NCBI GenBank assembly: GCA_024138015.1
Contig: JAMXBB010000003.1
Coordinates: 9,397,702-9,461,701, forward strand
Reading direction: 5' to 3'
DNA: 64,000 bases
From: Lumnitzera littorea
Lineage: Eukaryota; Streptophyta; Magnoliopsida; Myrtales; Combretaceae
Shown here one piece after another: positions 24,621-35,979 of the stretch. The position numbers and the translations under genes are program-made. Position 1 is the stretch's first letter. Each line of letters starts with the position of its first letter. The notes beneath the pieces were generated by a model, which had not been told where the DNA came from, made no database searches, and saw nothing but the letters and a program-made list of their open reading frames with translations.

Positions 24621-24914
24621 GATTAGAACCAACTAAAAAAAGAGGATCATCAAAGGAATTTTTTGTGATTTCCAGTCATTGTAATCACAAATGCATGTAG
24701 TAACCAATCATAGAGTCAATTGGAAAAAAATGTAAACAATTCAATCACAAAAGCAACAAGTAAAAGCCATAACAAAAAAGAATTGAAAAGGAACGATGAC
24801 CTATATGAACTTCGATGAGGTCTAAATTCTTGACAACAAAATACCTATTTGCTTGATTGGTGTATGAATTCCTATGAGAAATTGCTTGACGTTGACGGAA
24901 AAATGTTTTACCCA

Positions 24915-24927
24915 GGCTCTGATACCA
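24915..24927 (-). other. Copia primer-binding site (initiator tRNA-Met type)
   Basis: On the minus strand TGGTATCAGAGCC follows directly after the LTR end (...GACTTGAACA). It is the standard plant initiator-Met primer-binding sequence and fixes both element orientation and LTR boundary. Confidence 0.95.
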
Positions 24928-25138
24928 TGTTCAAGTCCAACTTCTGAGTGAAGTTGTATAACGCGTGGAGCATCTGAAGAAAGAAGAGCTATAAGTCGAA
25001 GAGATTTGTTTTTGTAAAAATGAAACTTTGTAACTAGCTATAACAGAACTAGAAAGGTACATATATATATATACAAGTTATACATGTGTGAGATATTACG
25101 TGTCAAACTAAATAATAAGAAAATTACATATTTCTACA
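24928..25138 (-). repeat. Copia 5' LTR (211 bp)
   Basis: In plus orientation starts TGTTCAAGTCC and ends TTTCTACA. It matches the split 3' LTR at 7454-7585 and 16356-16431 with few differences apart from a longer TA run (25060-25075). Confidence 0.95.
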
Positions 25139-25286
25139 AAACCAACCATAAATTTTCGATTTGGTTTGGATTGGGAATTTTTTAAACCAAATTGTAAGAA
25201 AAACTATAATTTTAGTTTGATATGGTTTCTCGTGCAGGCTAATTGGATTTGGTCAGTTTTTTTAACCTACCCCTAACATATGTAAA

Positions 25287-25627
25287 AGTGATTTTGGATT
25301 ATTATTTGTGCTTCCTTGTTCTCCTCCACCATATTGCAATAATAGACAGTGTAGCTTTATATATAGAGTTTGTGATAGGATTTATGTGAGTCATATCTTA
25401 GTAGGCTTTGAATTCCATTCACTTTTTAAACTATGTCATTAATAATTGTTTTATGTCAATTGAAGGCTTTCTTATTATGAAGAACATTTTATTTTAGAGA
25501 ATACAATTTACTTTTATTCTTTATGTTCCTATTACTTCCTTTTATGAATCCCCTTTTTATTTATTTCAATATATCATTTATTAAACATGACATGTTCTAT
25601 TTTATTTTAATGTCATTTACTTGAATA
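25287..25627. other. AT-rich spacer right of the MITE
   Basis: Follows the MITE end. No coding sequence and no repeat partner are visible in this window. Confidence 0.4.
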
Positions 25628-25628
25628 T

Positions 25629-25659
<31 letters not shown>

Positions 25660-26036
25660 CCACACACACATACATGCACAAACTCATACAAACTATAAAT
25701 ATACAATATATTTTGTATGTCTCATATTAGATAAATACAGAATTTGTTGCATACATACAACAAACACACACACTTATACAAAGATACGCGCGCGCGCGTC
25801 TACACACATAAATTATAAACATACAATGCATTTTGTATGTCTCATAGTAGATAAATAGAGAATTTGTTACATATATACTATAAACACACACACTTACATA
25901 AAGATACATGCATGCACATGTGCACATGCACATACACAAAAAAACTATAAACATACAATATATTTTATATGTCTTATATTAGATAAATAGAGAATTTGTT
26001 ACATACATACCACAAACACACACTCTTATACAAAGA
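25628..26036. repeat. TA/CA microsatellite and 120-130 bp minisatellite, three units
   Basis: A (TA)n(CA)n tract (25628-25668) leads into three units starting near 25690, 25811 and 25944. Each carries ACAATATATTTTGTATGTCT-like sequence, TAGATAAATAGAGAATTTG, and an (AC)n stretch. Units 1 and 2 are joined through CGCGCGCGCG (25787-25798), units 2 and 3 through alternating ATGCATGCACATG. Open frames across this are repeat artefacts. Confidence 0.9.
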
Positions 26037-26245
26037 TTTACATTATATATTAATGTTGGAATTTTGCTGTTGACATTCAATAATGTGCACATTGCATATC
26101 GGATGTCCTAGAGAAGCCCTTATATGATAATACGTGTAGAGGAGTGATGAAAGAGAAGTTTAAGAAGAGGAACATATAATTTTGGTCAATTGGAGTACTT
26201 AAATAGAAGATTGCTCTTAAACGTTATTGATTGTCCTTTGTTCTT
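26031..26245 (+). repeat. Direct duplication, right copy (partner at 2563-2785)
   Basis: Same orientation as the left copy, beginning CAAAGATTTACATTATATAT and running through GCACATTGCATATC and AGAAGATTGCTCTTAAACG. It begins at the last unit of the 25.7-kb minisatellite and lies about 0.9 kb beyond the 3' end of the receptor kinase gene. Confidence 0.75.
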
Positions 26246-27113
26246 TCTTGGTTTAATTGTTGGTTTGATCTTTCTAGGTGACATTTTTTAAAACTCCTAT
26301 GTTAAAATGTGTAATTCCAGGTAGAAATTCTTTGGCAAGACATTAGCAAATACCTTCAAAAATTTAAGTTAAATATTGAATCTGCAATTTGTAGGTAGAA
26401 ACATTAGCAAAAGTTGTGCTAATTCTTAGAAATTCTAGTAAGTGGATAATCCCTGGTGGTCTGGTACCAAGTTTCTTGTAAGCTCAATTTCGTGCCTCTT
26501 ACAATAAAATCGAAACCATCTGGTTTTGCCAATACCAATTGATCTTGATGCTTGATCTACGACTTCCGACTATTACTCCACTTTTTTGGATGACATTTCC
26601 GGAAATACTACTAATTAACTGGATGTGGAAACACTCATTTCATATGGGAGAAAAATTCTAACATAAACCCGATCCATGTGGATTCTATTAGTATGGAGGA
26701 CCCATAGCTTTCTTTACAAAATCATAATCTATTTTGATCGCAGGCTACATGAACACAACATGATTTGTTAGAAAGAAAACAAATGATGAAGAAGACTTCA
26801 CAAATACCATGAAGAAAAAAGAAACATTACCTATTTTAATAAAAGAAATATTTTACATCTTCCTATGCTCCTCTTCACTCAATGGTGTAATAGAACCAAT
26901 AAATAAATATAAATTTTTGTATAGGAACCCAAAATTTAAAAAAAAAAAAAAGAAAAATCTAAAAAAAAAAAAAATTGAAAACACTAATAATTCTATGTGT
27001 CTTGATAGAGCATAAAAATGAATATGTATATAATTTACATAAGACTTACAACATGACACTTTATAGTGCAATTCTTTTTTTTTTATTTCTTTTTTTTTCC
27101 TCCTTAAAGTAAG
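26246..27113. other. 3' flank of the receptor kinase gene
   Basis: AT-rich, with A runs at 26938-26951 and 26963-26974 and T runs at 27075-27100. On the kinase strand the sequence just below 27113 would be the 3' UTR. AATAAA-like words occur, but I cannot single out a polyadenylation site. Confidence 0.5.
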
Positions 27114-30100
27114 TCATTGGGTATCCTTGTCCCCAACCGTATCATCCTGTGTTGTTGTTGTTGTTGTTGTTGTTGGTGTTCTTTCGGGACTTGTCCACTC
27201 AGATTTAGACATGGACAAGTTACTAAACATGGTGGTAGTACCTTCATTTGATTGCCATCTTTCAAGAGCTTTAGGAAGGCTTAAGTTCAAGTCGATACCG
27301 AAACTTTCATCTGCTTCATTGCTAGGTTTCCATTGCTCTACAAGGGGAGCTAGAACATTAACCGCGTGGCTCATGTCGGGTCTTTGGTGTGGATCACGGG
27401 CTGTGCAATGTCCTGCTAGCTCTGCTACCTTATTTATGCTCTCCAGGGCGTCGTGGTCTGGTTTGGGATACGGGTCTACTTCTTCATCAATGTTCTCTTT
27501 GTTGACTATGACTTTGCGGAACCATGTAACCAAGTGAGCCTTCTCATTTGATACACTATCATCTAGTGATTTCCTCCCTGTTATCAGCTCCATCAGAACT
27601 ATCCCAAATGCATATACGTCCACCATGGTCGTCACCCTTCCGGTAGCTGTTGTGTAATGCAATGACTAAATCAGATTTAGACTTCTGAGTTTGATTTAAC
27701 TTCATACATAAATAATACTATGAAATTTGGAGGAAGTTTTCTTACTTGAAGTTTAAACCTGATAAATAACAACTAGTATAAAACTATATGACACATTAGT
27801 TTGGCTCTTCAAACATAATGTTAGGTAGAAGCTATTCCGAGAATCAACCTTAAACTAAAACCAAAACTGATATTCTTGACAACATTTCATCTAATGCATA
27901 AGTATTATCTTATTGGATTTTCTCTTGATTAAAAAGCAGCATATGCTGATCGATAAATAGAAAACGCACCAAACCTTATAGGTTTAAACTTTTATGTCGG
28001 ATGAGTACTTACTTTGAAGATAGTTAGTGGAATTCTCAACCACATATTTGTCCTAAAACATAGGTTTACTTATTCTAAAGATGCAAAATTACCATGTCTA
28101 ATGAATGCGAAAGAAAATGTCTGACATGAATGAAGCATTACATAAATGAACTAGTCAAGAGCATCAAGTGAACTAGTTGCATATGCCAAGAACAAAATCA
28201 TAGCTCCTTATCAATCCTTAAGACTTTGATTTCATTGCCATTCTCCTTTTGAAAATCTGGTCTAAGCTTCTCAAATGTATTGAAATATTGAGCATGTTTT
28301 TCACTACAACCACCAACAAAAAGTGGAAAAGCAAGTTTTGACAAGCCATGAAGGATTGAATTGCTTTCTTCGTAGCACGTCTCCTCCAATTATTTCCAAA
28401 GTGAACAAGCTTAACGTAAGTTGTGGTGATAAATCAATCGTTTGCATTGGCAAAATGTTGCAAATTCAAGTGGGACCAGCAATCTCTACTATTGGGGTGG
28501 GGGGTGGTGGGTGGTGTGGGGTTTGCTGTTCTTCACAAGATCAGTTGGACTTTCACTAATTGTCAATCTCTAAGCAAGTAAATCAGCTTAATAGAAATCA
28601 TGGCCGTTCTCAATAGAATATATCATCTCTATTTATAAATTATATTGAAGGATGAGCCCGACTATTGTCAAAGTTGAATACGAATTGTTTTCATGGTGGA
28701 GGTTTCAGACTAGTCTTACCGCACATGACTTAAATAATTGGCAAAATCATCAAGAAGATATGTTCCTTCACATCCAAAAAGTTTTGGAAGTAACACCATC
28801 ATTGTTATCTCCAAGTCAGAGTTAGGACCTCTAAAGAAATTGCAATCATTTCCTCGCATGACTTCCCCAAAACTTAGAAGTAAAATTCGAAATGTAATAA
28901 GCACCAATAAGTAATTCATATCCATCTTTCAATTGAAATAAAGGGAACCTTCCCCTTTGATATCTTCATTGGAGTCGTCACCAAATTTTACATACCTCCT
29001 GAAACTTAATGTCAATTTGCACCCACCACCAATATAATAATTGATTGCTCTCTTATTATGGTACCACTTACTCTTTGCAACTTTGACATGTTACTCCATT
29101 GCTGGCAATTAAGTGTTGCTATCTTATTCATTCTTCTTTTTTTTGTTTTTTTTGCAAGGTTTGTCTTCTCTTTGAAGTCTAATGATAATCCAATCACGTT
29201 CAACATAAGACTTGGCGTACCTTTCCTAATTTATCTTTTTTTTTTTTTTTTCTTGGCCTCTTCCTCTTTCTTTGCTATAGCCTCTTTGGTGCTCTTTCAA
29301 CATAGAAAGATCATTGATTATCTATGGTATTCTTCTTTGGTCATTGTCTCCTTCACAACCTCTGCTTCTCCTACCATACAAGAGAAGCTCTCTTTCCCGA
29401 GAGAAAATTCTTTGATAAAAAAACTTTATGTAGGACTTCATTATATAGTATTCTTCCAACATGACATTTTCAACACCTTCCACATCTATTTTAAAGAATC
29501 TCCCTATGCTTCTCCAAGGTGTTTACATTTGGTAACCTTCTCAATCATCTCATCATCCGGGGAGTAATGGATGATTGTGGGGGAAAATTGATTTGTCTTC
29601 CGTTCTTTTCATCCTTGGTGAATCCTTATCATCTAAGTTTAGCTTCCACATAAATCAACCAATCATATGAAAGCTGTTTTTAAGAGACTAGAGAAATGAA
29701 ATGAAGTTGCAGCATCCTAAACCTTATCAAGTAGATTGTTTTGTGATTACTACGTCATAGAATAAAGGTTACTTATACTATTCCAAAGCTAACTGGGTAA
29801 ACTGAAACATGAATTAAGCAGTTAAATACATAAATAAAACCTTTCAAATTAATAACAAGTTGACCATCAAAATGAGTTAAATGCGGTTTATTAATTGAGA
29901 TATTATTCAAGCATATGTTAATTCATGAGAAACTAGGCATCACGAACGTTTAGAAACACATTTTGAGGTCTAATGCCATAAGATTTGGTTTGTTTTAGGG
30001 GTGCACGAAACAAACAAATATTGTTTATGCTGCTAAAAGTTCTTAAAAATATCAAGAATATGCAGCAAGAAGTGGTTGGCAAACATACGAGAACAAAAAG

Positions 30101-32374
30101 AACAATAAAACTTGCCATACCAGCATACTCTGGAGCCAGATAACCAAAAGTCCCGGCCAAGCGTGTCTCAACAGAGTACTTTCCATCAGGAGTATTTTTA
30201 ACCAAGCCAAAATCCGAAACTTTGGCTCTCATGTCATCATCTAAAAGTATGTTGGATGGTTTCAAATCCCTATGGATGAAACTCTGCTGAGCTAAGTTAT
30301 GCAGATATTCTATTCCTCTAGCCACATCCAAAGCTATTTTAACTCTTTGATTCCAAGAAAGAGGTTGGCTTCCCATTTCCTTCCACTCAAACAAATGCTG
30401 TGTAAGTGTGCCTTTTGGCATGTACTCATAAACCAACAGCCTCTCGCCTCCATTGATACAGTAACCTAGAAGAGCAACCAGATGCCTATGCCTTACTTTT
30501 GTGAGAACAGAAATTTCAGCTTGGAATTCATTCATTCCCTTGGTGCCTATGACCGATGTTTCCATCCTTTTTACAGCAATCACAGTCCCGTCATACAACA
30601 TCCCTTTGTATACAACCCCAAAACCTCCCTTTCCAATAATATTATGTTCATTGAAATCATCAGTCACTTCTTTGAGAATTTCAATGGGAATCATAAGATC
30701 ACCATGATTGCCACTTCTTTCCTTCTGTAATTCCTTTGCAAAACCACCATCATTCTTATACTTGAGGGTTTTCATCCTTCCGGTCATATTGATTTTCTTC
30801 TTGGCATAACAATATCTGTATAAAACAAACACCATCACCCCAATAAAAGCTAAAGCAGCAAGGATTATTGTTATAATGACACCAGTTTTACTAGACGGGC
30901 TGGTTGAGCTCGTTGAGGTGCTCGAGCTGCTTGAGCTGTTTGAGTTGTGTGGGCTGCTTGGTCCAGATGCAGGAGAAGAAGCATTTCCACCGCCACTACT
31001 TTCTTGAATCACTTTCCCGAGCAAAGGATTACCTGAAGAAACGAACTTAACCGAACCAGGAAAAGCTGGTATCAAACCGGAAAGATTATTGTTTGACACA
31101 TCAAGAACTTTAAGTTGAGGTAATTTAGTCAAACTTTGTGGTATGGAACCAGTTAGATTGTTATCATTTAAGTACAAACTCTGTAACGAAGTGAGATTAC
31201 CAAAAGCTGGGGATATTTTTCCCACAAAACGCTGTTTAGAGAAATTCACTTCAGTGACATTCTTCCCTGTACAGATAACAAAACTCCAATCTTTACAAGC
31301 ATCATTTCCTTGCCAGGAATCAGACAATGTCTCTGGATACCCTAAAGCCCCCACGATTTCAAGTAATATAGTGACTTGTGGATCACAAGGACCTGGGTTT
31401 GAGTTGCAAAAGTTATTAGCACCGGCAATACTAACCTGAATTTTCCTAGGATTGTCCGGAATAGGACCTTGCAGCTTATTGTTACCTAATGTCACATTTT
31501 GCAAACTAGGAATTAACATCAAACTCGGCGGTACAACCCCGGTGAATTGATTATCCCTCAACTGAAGATCAAATAAGTTTACACATTTAGATAGATCAGG
31601 AATAGGACCCGTGAACAAGTTATCTTGCAGCCAACCCTGATATAATTGTGTCATTCCAGTCAACACATCAATAGTACCTGTAAAACCTTGTTGCTGATTA
31701 TTTATCCACAAGTATTGAATCGCTGAACCCGCAAAAGACAAAGGCAAATACCCTGTTAGATTGTTATAAGAGAGTCTAACGTTTTGCAAGCTTGGTAATG
31801 TGCCTAAGAATTCAGGCACCGTGCCTATGAGGTTCGCACTGCCTGCGTGTAAACTTACCAAACTCGTTAAATCCTTTAACTCATTTGGAATCGTCCAGGG
31901 ACGGAAAGGATTGTAGCTCAAACTCAACGTTTGTAAACTTATTAGGCCTACAAATATGCCTTCGGGGGCTGATGTAAAGTTGTTGTTATTAAGATATATC
32001 TCTTGCAAGGTTGTCATGTTGGCAAAGGAAGGCAAGGGACCAGTAAGAGAGTTTCTTTGGAAAGAAAAATATTTGAGGTGTGTGAGGAGGGAAAGATCCG
32101 AAGGGAGGGTTCCAAAGAGCGAAACAGCGGCTAAGCTGATGGAGGTAATGTGGGAGGATGAATCGCAATCAACTCCTTTCCACAAGCAAGGACTTTTGGA
32201 GGATGACCAACCTGGGGGAGGTGGTTTTAGGTGGGATAGGAGATCAAGCATAACAGAGGATTCATCTGCTGAAAGCGCGGTATCAAGGAGAAGGAGGAGG
32301 AGGAGGAGGACGGAGGCGATGATGGTTGGGAGAGGGTGGAGGGAAAGGGGAACGGTTTTGATTCCCATTGCCAT
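27114..32374 (-). CDS. LRR receptor-like kinase, TMK family (two exons)
   Basis: Exons 32374-30121 and 27646-27114 (GT at 30120, AG ending at 27647, phase-1 junction) join to about 928 codons, close to Arabidopsis TMK1. Signal peptide about 1-35; LRR N-cap with CLWKGVDC (63-70); first LRR block about 75-320; Cys-containing island 322-368 (NDACKDWSF); second LRR block about 370-440; Ser-rich stalk 457-496; membrane span about 498-519. Kinase: GKGGFGVV loop (581-588), Lys602 in AVK, HRD 701-703, DFG 721-723, APE 747-749, ending in a Thr-rich tail. All catalytic residues are present, so activity is expected. TMKs act at the plasma membrane in auxin-linked growth signalling and phosphorylate partners; this role is from family knowledge. 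The start at 32374 gives Met-Ala-Met; the paralogue's alignment suggests Met3 (32368) could also serve. Exon 1 reads past the donor without an early stop, so it must be spliced to complete subdomains IX-XI. Confidence 0.95.
27152..27174 (-). repeat. GTT/ACA microsatellite coding a Thr tract
   Basis: A run of about eight GTT/TTG triplets, read as ACA on the coding strand, encodes the run of Thr residues about 10-20 residues from the kinase C-terminus. Length polymorphism here would change tail length without a frameshift. Confidence 0.9.
27647..30120 (-). other. 2.47-kb intron of the receptor kinase
   Basis: Donor GTATGG at 30120 and acceptor ACAACAG ending at 27647 rejoin EYA to ATGRV, the conserved kinase sequence. 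The intron is AT-rich with a T run at 29238-29251 and a G-rich patch at 28495-28525. Minus-strand open frames at 28198-28389, 28716-28925 and 29012-29206 have more protein-like composition than usual (for example VLLPKLFGCEGTYLLDDF), but I recognise no family. They may be remnants of an inserted gene fragment or chance. Confidence 0.85.
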
Positions 32375-32420
32375 GGGAAGTAGGGGGTAGAGAGAAGTTG
32401 GCAGATATGAGATGGCATCA

Positions 32421-32434
32421 ATACATATATATGT
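32421..32434 (-). promoter_or_regulatory. TATA-like element of the receptor kinase
   Basis: The minus strand carries ATATATATGTAT 47-60 bases upstream of the ATG at 32374. That would make a short leader if used. The paralogue at the left edge has a similar run at comparable spacing. Supported only by position and composition. Confidence 0.3.
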
Positions 32435-35400
32435 TTCTGTCTAGTTTTTAAGATAATGAGGTGGCAAATTGTGTTTGTTTTCTTGCTTGCTATGGATTGG
32501 ATTTTTAGAAATTTGTTGTTAGCTCCAGAAGTGATATGATCTTGGTTACATTGTGCAAGGTAAGGTAAGGTAAGGCGTGGGATTTAATATGTTTTTCCTG
32601 TGACTCCGGTTTAGACGGATCTAAAGATTTAAAATACGTGGCTTATAAATTTTACACAAGGAGAAGCATGTCCTTATAATAAAGAGGAACAAAATTTTAT
32701 GTATAATTAATAATTATCTTATTTGTTTTTTTTTTCTTTTTTTGAATTATATGATATTATTCTATAGAAATTCTTTTGAGCTTATGTATTTACTAGAGGC
32801 ATATTCCTCCTAAATAGGGTTGATAATTATGGACACGGCATGATAATATGAATATAAATATAATATGATTATAGAAAAAAGATACAATATACGATATGAC
32901 ACACGATTGTGATAATAAATAAATACTAGTATATGTAATTCAATAAATTATGTCTTCTATTCAGCTTTATGTATTTTTGATACTAACACTAATTTAATAT
33001 GAAATTGGGATATGAATACGACCTGCTAATGACAATTATCAACCGTACTTATAAAGCTTAATCCATATTATATAATTTAAGGCAGATTTAGTTTGAGTGT
33101 TTTCTTCTTCGTCTTTTATTCAATTATTTATTAGATGTGTAACCAGCGAGTTATATGATACACAAATGTGGAAATGTAGCAATCAGATTGTTAAGCCTAT
33201 TTATGTAGTTGCAAAAGACACATCTTTTCATTTGCGGTTTGTGAGAGTTTATGTTGCAGATAAGGTTAGGATATTTTTGGTGATAAAATGACTATCAAAC
33301 AACTTGTTACAGAGTTCATTGAGATAGGTAGGAAATATTTCCAATTCCATTTCCTAAATTTAAAAGTGTGACCTTAACGGCTGGAATGCAACTCCAGAGA
33401 ATGGGAAATTCCCTCTTTGACATCGAAATTCCTTTACTTTATTTTTTCTTTCTCAAATGTGACTTTTCCTTTTGAATGTTTGTTTCTCCATTTCTATTTA
33501 TTTCTTCCTTTTTCTTCTTCTCTTTTCTTTTCCCTTTTATTACATGTCGTAGTTTTTAGTAATGTAATATGAACTTATATTATATATTATATCAACAAGA
33601 CTTTATTAAAACAAAAAACTTATATATACGTATAATTATCAATTGTATTCTATTATATACATAGCCTTCAAAACTATATTCATATATCTTTATTCAATAA
33701 AATGTACAAAAATTCGACCCCAGCCAATATAAACCGTAAACCTAAAGCTTATTGTCTCTCCAGCACCTCTCTCTTGTTGCCTTTTCGCCTCTTTTTCCCT
33801 AGAACGAAGTGCTACTACTAACCTTAGTTTACAAATGTTAAACTACTTAACAAAACATTTTGTTTATTAGCTTTTAATATACTTCTCTTAATATTTGAAA
33901 TATAAAAATAATAACTTTAAACTTAGAGAGGGAATATTTATTGGTAGTTTGAAAGAAATTTTATCTCATTTTCTTTTATGCATATACAATCATGCTTTTG
34001 CTATTTAGTTGCTTTAATAAAGGGTGCTAATTAAGGTTCCATATAAATTTTCAAAAGTAATTTTGACATGTGAAATAAAAATACCTAAATTTTTTATTTA
34101 AAAAAAAAGTGTGAAATTGAAATTTAAGAAAAAATAGAAAAAAATTACAAGTTCTACTAAGTAACTTGTACTCTATAGGTTCCATAGTGGTTTTAAAGTG
34201 TTACAAGGTAGGTTTTATTCTAAAAACTTGGAATCAATACTTATGAGATAAGATATGGGTAGGGTTTCATACCTAACTATCTTTGTACCTATTCACCTCT
34301 TGCATTAATATGCATAGATATAAATAACATATGATATATATATTTACATAATATAATTATATAAATAACTAACTTATTATATATAATGTTACAATACTAT
34401 ATCTTATCTATATTATTAAGAGAAAATAAAGAATTTTGGACTCCACACTATTTCTTATGTATATTATTAAGAGACAATAAAGAATTTTGGACTAAACACC
34501 TTATTTATTGATGAAAATTATTGACATGTCCATTAATATTATATATAAATATACTGCAACGAATTAAGAACAATCTTATCAAAGGTCCTTTTTGGAATTT
34601 ACCTAAAAGATGTAGTTATGATGGCTATTTAGAGTAAGCATTGATCACTCCATAATTATTTATTTTATATATGTTCTTATATATTAAGCCAAAACAAAAT
34701 TTTTGGTTACACACCCTTTTTAAATGAAAAATATTAAAGATTTAATGTTCGCTTTTGTGCATGATTACATTAAGATCATCCTCTAGTGGCTCCTAAAAAC
34801 TATATCTTATGTCAAAAAATAGCATTGTCGTGCTTATTTCATCCATCTACACAAACTTCTCTTTTTCCTCAAAATTTGGAAATGACATTTACTTTAGTCC
34901 TTTTTTTTTACTCTCTCTTTTTTTTTTATTTTTATATTTTTCGTTCCTACATTCTTAATGGAGATTTACTTTAGTTTCTTTTTCCATTCATATATTCTTT
35001 CTTTTTTTTTTTTTTTTTGGCCAAATCCATTCATACATTCTTAATGGACATTTACTCCAATACCTTTGAATATATCATTCTCATGAAGTAAACAAAATTA
35101 ATTTGATACTCTTAATTGAAGAATTTAACTTAGGGACTCCATTTTCTTTCTTGAAGTAGTATACTTGATCTTTTTCATTCGCCAAGATAATATTTTGTTT
35201 TATGATCAAATAAGGAAGTAGATAAGAGGTAGAAGATGGTGACTGAATAATATACTGATGGGTGATCATACTCTGCACCTATGTTGCACATCAATAGCAT
35301 GATAGTGAAAATCGATTTTATTTATATGTCTAATGGTTTTTAGTTGGAAACCATAAGGAATTTATTTTAAAAATGTTGCCGATTTAGCCATTGAAATAGC

Positions 35401-35450
35401 ATGTAAGTAATGGCAACTGTTTGCACTTTACTTATTTGTAAAATCAGGTA

Positions 35451-35482
<32 letters not shown>

Positions 35483-35662
35483 TTTTCCTTAGTCTTAATT
35501 TTCTCAATTTTGTTATTGTATTCATAAATTTTGGCCAACCCAAACCTACAATTTAATACATGGATTGAAAACAAAGGTAAAAGTCCTCCATATAATTTAG
35601 TAATTTATATTTCCTCTTTAAGAGAACCATAAGTTTTTGTTGAATATATCATATTTATTTTA
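32435..35662. other. Upstream intergenic DNA of the receptor kinase
   Basis: AT-rich with no gene. Small features: GGTAA repeats (32558-32575), a near-duplicate pair TATATTATTAAGAGA...AATAAAGAATTTTGGACT at about 34411-34440 and 34459-34492, long T tracts (34906-34930, 35002-35020), and a (CT)n tract at 35451-35474 followed by T. Short open frames (33097-33291, 34786-34974) have no recognisable content. Confidence 0.6.
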
Positions 35663-35878
35663 TCTTCTGACGTGTATAGTTGCTCATGTGTATAGCTGAT
35701 TTGTACAAACATTGGTTTATTTTTTAGTTACTTAAGAATTAGTTCATAGCTTATTTTTACTGCTTTATAAATACTGTTATTTAAAAATTTAAAATTAATA
35801 TAAAGCAATTCCCTTCTATTAGATATTGCTCAATGCTTCTATTTTCTCCTCTTCTTCCTGTTTCGATGCTACTCTGCA
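35663..35878 (+). repeat. Copia (35.7-39.6 kb) 5' LTR
   Basis: About 216 bp ending CTACTCTGCA. The first bases are mutated relative to the TGTTGACGTG start of the 3' copy. Confidence 0.85.
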
Positions 35879-35892
35879 ATGGAAACTTTACA

Positions 35893-35904
35893 TGGTATCA
35901 AACC
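35893..35904 (+). other. Primer-binding site (initiator tRNA-Met type)
   Basis: TGGTATCAAACC lies 14 bases after the 5' LTR, one to two changes from the initiator-Met site TGGTATCAGAGCC. Confidence 0.8.
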
Positions 35905-35979
35905 AAGGTAAACTATAGAATCGTAGCCAAATTTCTTCTTCGATCAGAAGCTATTATTCTCTGGTGAGTCTTCTGGTAT

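Larger units (their letters stand above)
7454..25138 (-). mobile_element. Ty1/copia retrotransposon, minus strand, with two nested insertions
   Basis: Reading leftward the element has a 5' LTR (24928-25138), a primer-binding site, gag, protease, integrase, reverse transcriptase and RNase H, then a 3' LTR split in two (7454-7585 and 16356-16431). The order PR-IN-RT-RH is that of Ty1/copia. It inserted into the MITE. Repeat copy B later entered its 3' LTR and copy C entered the region between integrase and reverse transcriptase. Removing both leaves about 5.1 kb, a normal copia length. Stops, frameshifts and mutated catalytic residues show it is dead. Flanking bases AAATT and AAACC are only a weak target-site match. 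Confidence 0.9.
6933..25278. mobile_element. hAT-like MITE split by a nested retrotransposon block
   Basis: The left arm (6933-7453) starts TATTAGGGGTGGG and the right arm (25139-25278) ends with the near-perfect inverted complement (CCTACCCCTAACA). Both arms are rich in GGTTTGGTTTGG or its complement, as is common in short non-autonomous plant hAT-type elements. Joined, the arms would make an element of about 660 bp with no coding capacity. Everything between 7454 and 25138 is a later copia insertion. I could not fix an 8-bp target duplication (left flank TATATGTC, right flank TATGTAAA), so the superfamily is tentative. Confidence 0.55.

Noticed and set aside
27127..27537. Plus-strand 136-codon frame
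   Set aside because: Antisense shadow of kinase exon 2, with the Val run made by the GTT microsatellite.
29058..29567. 169-codon plus-strand hydrophobic frame in the intron
   Set aside because: Phe/Leu/Ser-rich translation of T-rich DNA including a long T run; no family recognised and no splice context.
30482..32390. Plus-strand frames opposite kinase exon 1
   Set aside because: Antisense shadows; the minus strand has a full, domain-consistent LRR kinase.
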